A program made the position numbers and the translations under genes. This document shows, piece after piece, positions 34,167-37,529 of a stretch of DNA of 37,529 nt. Within the stretch, counting starts at the first letter, position 1; every line of letters starts with the position of its first letter. Source of the stretch: Chryseobacterium gleum (GTDB lineage: Bacteria > Bacteroidota > Bacteroidia > Flavobacteriales_D > Crocinitomicaceae); NCBI GenBank assembly GCA_945897755.1, contig CAMDGH010000018.1:1-37529 (forward strand), read 5' to 3'. Under the pieces are notes generated by a model that was not told the DNA's origin, made no database searches, and saw only the letters and a program-made list of their open reading frames with translations.

Positions 34167-34928
34167 TTATCGGATTAAAAATTCAATTACTTTTTGACTA
34201 AATTCCGCTATTTGTTCTGCATGAACCCAATGCCCTGCATTTTGAATTGTCACAAGATTACTATCAGGAAAATAGCGTTCGATTTCTTCCCAATCTTCAT
34301 TCAATATGTAATTTGATTGATCGCCTCGAATAAATAGTGATTGTGTCCATACTTCTTGATATGGTATTTCTCTCAATATTTCCTCCATTTGTTGTTCAAG
34401 CACTTTCACATTCATCCTCCACGCTAATTTACCTTTCTCTTCCCAATATAAATTTTTAAGTATAAATTGACGTGTTCCAAAAGAATCTATGTAGGGTAAT
34501 AATACGTGTTCTACTTCAGATCTTGTTTTATAAAGATTTAATTGTAAACTATTTATTCCCTCTATGATTTGTTGATGATGCATCGGATATTTTTTAATGC
34601 CGATATCTACAATGATTAATTTTGTAACGCGATGCGTAAATTTTTGAGAGTAGTACATTGCTGTTTTACCACCCATAGAATGTCCTAATAAATAAAATGT
34701 TTCAATACATAAATGATTTATTAGTTTTTCTAAATCATTCGCTAATATAGCGTAATTAAACTCCTCGGCCCATTCTGAATGACCATGATTTCGTTGGTCT
34801 ATTAATATAACTCTAAAATAGCTTGAGAATTTTTTGGCATGTGTTTGCCAATTATCTGAACTTCCAAATAAACCATGTAATATGATCAGTGGTTGCCCTT
34901 TTCCTAATTCTTTGTAGTGTAATAACAT
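34167..34928 (-). CDS. Alpha/beta-fold hydrolase (YbfF-like esterase)
   Basis: 253 residues. The fold is marked by ILHGLFGSSDNW (oxyanion loop), IDQRNHGHS, and the nucleophile elbow GHSMGG; a late Asp (IRGDQSNYI) and His (NAGHWVHAEQ) complete the triad. It is cytoplasmic, with no signal peptide. The closest family is the YbfF/abhydrolase-11 type acting on short acyl esters; the substrate is unknown. The start lies 4 bp after the HMA-domain lipoprotein gene, so the two share a message. Confidence 0.88.
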   Translation of the reverse strand: MLLHYKELGKGQPLIILHGLFGSSDNWQTHAKKFSSYFRVILIDQRNHGHSEWAEEFNYAILANDLEKLINHLCIETFYLLGHSMGGKTAMYYSQKFTHRVTKLIIVDIGIKKYPMHHQQIIEGINSLQLNLYKTRSEVEHVLLPYIDSFGTRQFILKNLYWEEKGKLAWRMNVKVLEQQMEEILREIPYQEVWTQSLFIRGDQSNYILNEDWEEIERYFPDSNLVTIQNAGHWVHAEQIAEFSQKVIEFLIR

Positions 34929-34932
34929 TCAT

Positions 34933-35271
34933 TTATAATTTCAAGGTAAACTGTTTGTCGTTTATTGAACTTAATATTTGAGTAATTTTTTGCGGTGTAA
35001 TTTTCGTGCTATCATAGCTTATTAGAACTGTATTTTCTGCTCGTTTTTCTTTAAAATAAATTACGCATTTTTTTACAGCTTTTGTTTCAATTAGGGCTTT
35101 TCTAATTGAACTTCCACAGCCCATTTCACATACCATTCCTTTTATGGTTAATTGGATCGTTTTGTTTACGTGTAGTATTTCTTGTTTTACTTGTTTTTTG
35201 CTTGTTTTTTGAGTTTCTTGACATCCGTTTATTACGAATGCAACGAATGATAAAAAAAGTAAGATCTTCAT
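34933..35271 (-). CDS. Lipoprotein with heavy-metal-associated (HMA) domain
   Basis: 112 residues. Lipobox VINGC places the lipidated Cys at 17. From about 37 there is an HMA ferredoxin-like fold with GMVCEMGCGSSIRKAL; the cysteines are Cys48 and Cys52, a CxxxC spacing instead of the classic CxxC. HMA domains bind Cu(I) or similar soft metals and pass them to transporters or enzymes. Periplasm-facing HMA lipoproteins with this spacing occur in Flavobacteria. Whether this one binds copper is not known. A near-consensus -7 (TACTTTTA) sits about 9 bp before the ATG. Confidence 0.83.
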   Translation of the reverse strand: MKILLFLSFVAFVINGCQETQKTSKKQVKQEILHVNKTIQLTIKGMVCEMGCGSSIRKALIETKAVKKCVIYFKEKRAENTVLISYDSTKITPQKITQILSSINDKQFTLKL

Positions 35272-35309
35272 AATTTTTAAAAGTAAGCTTATTTATGTAA
35301 ATGTATTCA

Positions 35310-37529
35310 TCACTTAACCAAGTTCACATGCCCTGTTTTTAGGTGTTCTTTATCTGCCATTTTTTCTTTGAATTGCAATTTCCAGGTATAAGTATCATTT
35401 TGTGAAAGTTTGTTTCTGTATGTACCGTCCCACCCGATTTCGGTATTGTGTGATTCGAATATGATTTCGCCCCATCTGTTGTAGATTAAGAATTGGTAGT
35501 TTTGTGGGTCGTAACCGCTGGAGAATATGGGTTGAAAAGTATTATTTTTTTCGTCTCCATTAGGTGTAAATGTGTTCGGTATGAAGTACACTACATCTTC
35601 TGGTATTGTTATGATTTGTGTTTTGACATCGTTACATCTTTCGGATACGTATGCTGTCAGTGTGATTACATAATTTCCTGGTTCTGGTAAATAGGTGTGT
35701 ATTGGGTTTTTAAGGTTTGATATTGGACTTCCGTCCCCAAAAGACCAACGGTAGAAGTTTACTTCTCCATTACTGAGGTTTGTGAGTACTACTTTTGTGT
35801 CATACATACTCAATATGTTTGGATTTACAGAAAAATCTGCAATGGGTTTATTGGTTACGTGTATGTATTTTTGGATTATTGTTGTGTCAAGACATCCGTT
35901 AAGAGACACGTTAGCACGTATTGTAAAGTCACCGATACTATTGTAGGTATGTGTAACTGATCCTGGTTTTTCAGATGTAGCACCATCTCCAAAATCCCAT
36001 TTTATTTTATCAAATGGTGCATCTGTAGATACGTCTGTTAGTTTAACCGTGTATGGCTTACATCCAATGGTGTCAAGTGAAACGAATTTGACTTCGGGTA
36101 TTTTATAAACGATGATTGTAATGGGTTGTAGATTTATTTTTTGCTTGCATCCATTTGCGTCTTCTACCTCTGTAAGGTTGTATACTTCTGTTTTCGGAGT
36201 GTTTGTAGTTACTTTTAGTGTGGTAGACTTGTCTGTTGGCGGATTTGTTTGAATAGGAAGCCCTGCATTTATGCTGTAATAGAATTTAAATGGAGCTAGT
36301 CCTGCATTTGCCATAAAAGTGATGCGTGGCATTGTATCTCCAACACAGCGTGTTATTTTACCGAGTGTTGTAGCTGGATTACTGTTGATTTGAGCATTTG
36401 GAAGTGGGAATGCAGTAATGACAGCTATTTTTGAATATACTGGGCATGCATTCATCGGCTCAATTGCTTTTAAACGGTATGCATAAGCGTTTAGTCCTGT
36501 AATATCAGAAATAGTTAGTGTAGCACTTGTCGTTCCGTTGTATGGTGGTGTGTTTGGAATTGTGGACCAAGATACTCCTCCATTAGCACTTTCTTCCCAT
36601 TGGAATGCAGAAGCACTTGTTGCATTTGCATTTAACGTGATTGTCGCCCCACTACACTTCTGTTGCGAAGTTGGATCTAAGCTAATGATAGGTCTTGTGC
36701 AGATTAGTGCACTTGTGCTAGCTCTTCCTCTTTCAAAACATCCCCCAATTCCTGTTACACTTAGGTAAACGGTATCGCCTTCTGCAAGTCCTTGTCTGGT
36801 GTAAGAACACGATGTAGTTGTACAGATGATGTTATTGCTTGAAACAGCGAGGTAGTTTATGTTTGTCGAAGTTGGGTTTATCGCTTCAGCGACTTGATAT
36901 GCATTAGCGCCGGCTAATTTATTCCAGGTAAAGGTAACCGACTTAAGTGTTCTTGTTCCAATTGTGATGATGGTTGTATCGATTGGTTTTACGGTTACGA
37001 TTGCTTTTTCACCCGAAATGTTTCGTGTACAAGCGGCGTCGCGACTATCTGTTATTTTAGTGATGATATAGTTAAATGTTCCTGCAGTATTTGTCGGCGC
37101 ATCGAGTGTAAATGTTGTCGCTGTTGATGAAGTTACTGGAGTTTGATTACTTCCATTTAGGGTGTATTCAAAGGTGTATGGTCCAACACCATTTGCTCCA
37201 TTGAATGCTATTTGTGGTTTTGCAGCGTCGATGCAAACGGCTATTGTCCCTAAGGCAGTTGCTGTAGGCAGTGTGTTGTCCATGACAACAGTAACACTCC
37301 CTGAATTACTGCATCCATTATCCGCATTTGTAATGGTTAATGTATGAACTCCAGCAAGATCAACACGCGTTGATTTTGCTGTTGCAGCACTATATGTAGC
37401 ACCTGTCACACCTGACCATTGGTAGCTAAAGGAAGGTCCAGAAGATGAAACTCCCGCATCAAGTGTTACTGATTTAACGGCACAAGAAAGTAATCCATCA
37501 ACGGTGGGAACAACAAGAGGAAGTGCAAT
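35310..37529 (-). CDS. Large Ig/PKD-repeat surface protein with T9SS type B sorting domain (partial)
   Basis: The frame is open to the right edge, so only the C-terminal 739 residues are visible. They comprise Ig-like and SprB-like repeats (CxxAxPxIxFxGANGVGPYTFEYT; TRPIISLDPTSQQKCSGATITLNA), two PKD domains (IKWDFGDGATSEKP and YRWSFGDGSPISNLKNP) and the gliding-motility-type C-terminal domain: FIPNTFTPNGDEKNNTF, FLIYNRWGEIIFES, GWDGTYRNK and TGHVNLVK. That domain directs export by T9SS and attachment or release at the surface. No T9SS component is in the window. Probable role: adhesion or matrix; the ligand is unknown. Confidence 0.92.
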   Translation of the reverse strand: MALPLVVPTVDGLLSCAVKSVTLDAGVSSSGPSFSYQWSGVTGATYSAATAKSTRVDLAGVHTLTITNADNGCSNSGSVTVVMDNTLPTATALGTIAVCIDAAKPQIAFNGANGVGPYTFEYTLNGSNQTPVTSSTATTFTLDAPTNTAGTFNYIITKITDSRDAACTRNISGEKAIVTVKPIDTTIITIGTRTLKSVTFTWNKLAGANAYQVAEAINPTSTNINYLAVSSNNIICTTTSCSYTRQGLAEGDTVYLSVTGIGGCFERGRASTSALICTRPIISLDPTSQQKCSGATITLNANATSASAFQWEESANGGVSWSTIPNTPPYNGTTSATLTISDITGLNAYAYRLKAIEPMNACPVYSKIAVITAFPLPNAQINSNPATTLGKITRCVGDTMPRITFMANAGLAPFKFYYSINAGLPIQTNPPTDKSTTLKVTTNTPKTEVYNLTEVEDANGCKQKINLQPITIIVYKIPEVKFVSLDTIGCKPYTVKLTDVSTDAPFDKIKWDFGDGATSEKPGSVTHTYNSIGDFTIRANVSLNGCLDTTIIQKYIHVTNKPIADFSVNPNILSMYDTKVVLTNLSNGEVNFYRWSFGDGSPISNLKNPIHTYLPEPGNYVITLTAYVSERCNDVKTQIITIPEDVVYFIPNTFTPNGDEKNNTFQPIFSSGYDPQNYQFLIYNRWGEIIFESHNTEIGWDGTYRNKLSQNDTYTWKLQFKEKMADKEHLKTGHVNLVK

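Overview
The window comes from an AT-rich genome of the phylum Bacteroidota, most likely a Flavobacteriales-type organism. Supporting signs are a type IX secretion (T9SS) type B C-terminal signal, a SusC-like TonB receptor paired with a DUF4249 lipoprotein, RemB/Wzi-type outer-membrane barrels, phylum-type XseA and MutL variants, and many near-perfect TAnnTTTG -7 promoter elements with little use of Shine-Dalgarno sites. The exact genus cannot be told from the sequence. No rRNA, tRNA, CRISPR array, transposase or phage structural gene was seen.

Layout. 1-394: tail of scoB (ketoacid CoA transferase). 470-14340: eleven minus-strand genes packed with 1-43 bp gaps or 1-8 bp overlaps: LolE-like permease, xseA, xseB, TonB receptor, DUF4249 lipoprotein, cysQ, two outer-membrane barrel proteins, LysE exporter, an 18-repeat MORN protein and a 2-hydroxyacid dehydrogenase. 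14357-16737: a NamZ-type muramidase and a GDSL esterase, convergent and overlapping at their stops. 16840-20738: plus-strand ribF, LRR protein, dusB, radA. 20759-21637: bestrophin-type channel.

21638-25588 is the accessory part. It holds a REP-like repeat, short broken frames, a repeat-rich promoter in front of an AAA/DUF4143 ATPase, a divergent pair (XRE regulator and a stand-alone HsdR_N-type PD-(D/E)XK protein) that shares an operator-like direct repeat, and a 60-residue relic of a T9SS-type surface protein followed by a strong terminator. This is the most likely place for a poorly described system, although nothing in it is proven to be a defence module.

25589-37529 returns to core content: a large TonB-type barrel, an acyltransferase, an anchored envelope protein, mutL with two rhomboid proteases, an alpha/beta hydrolase, an HMA-domain lipoprotein and the C-terminal 739 residues of a large Ig/PKD-repeat T9SS type B protein that runs out of the window.

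Points that stand out: an apparent Ig-like domain inserted in the periplasmic part of the LolE-like permease; the XRE/HsdR_N operator architecture; tandem palindromic repeats upstream of the ATPase; and several -7 elements placed so close to start codons that the mRNAs would be leaderless.
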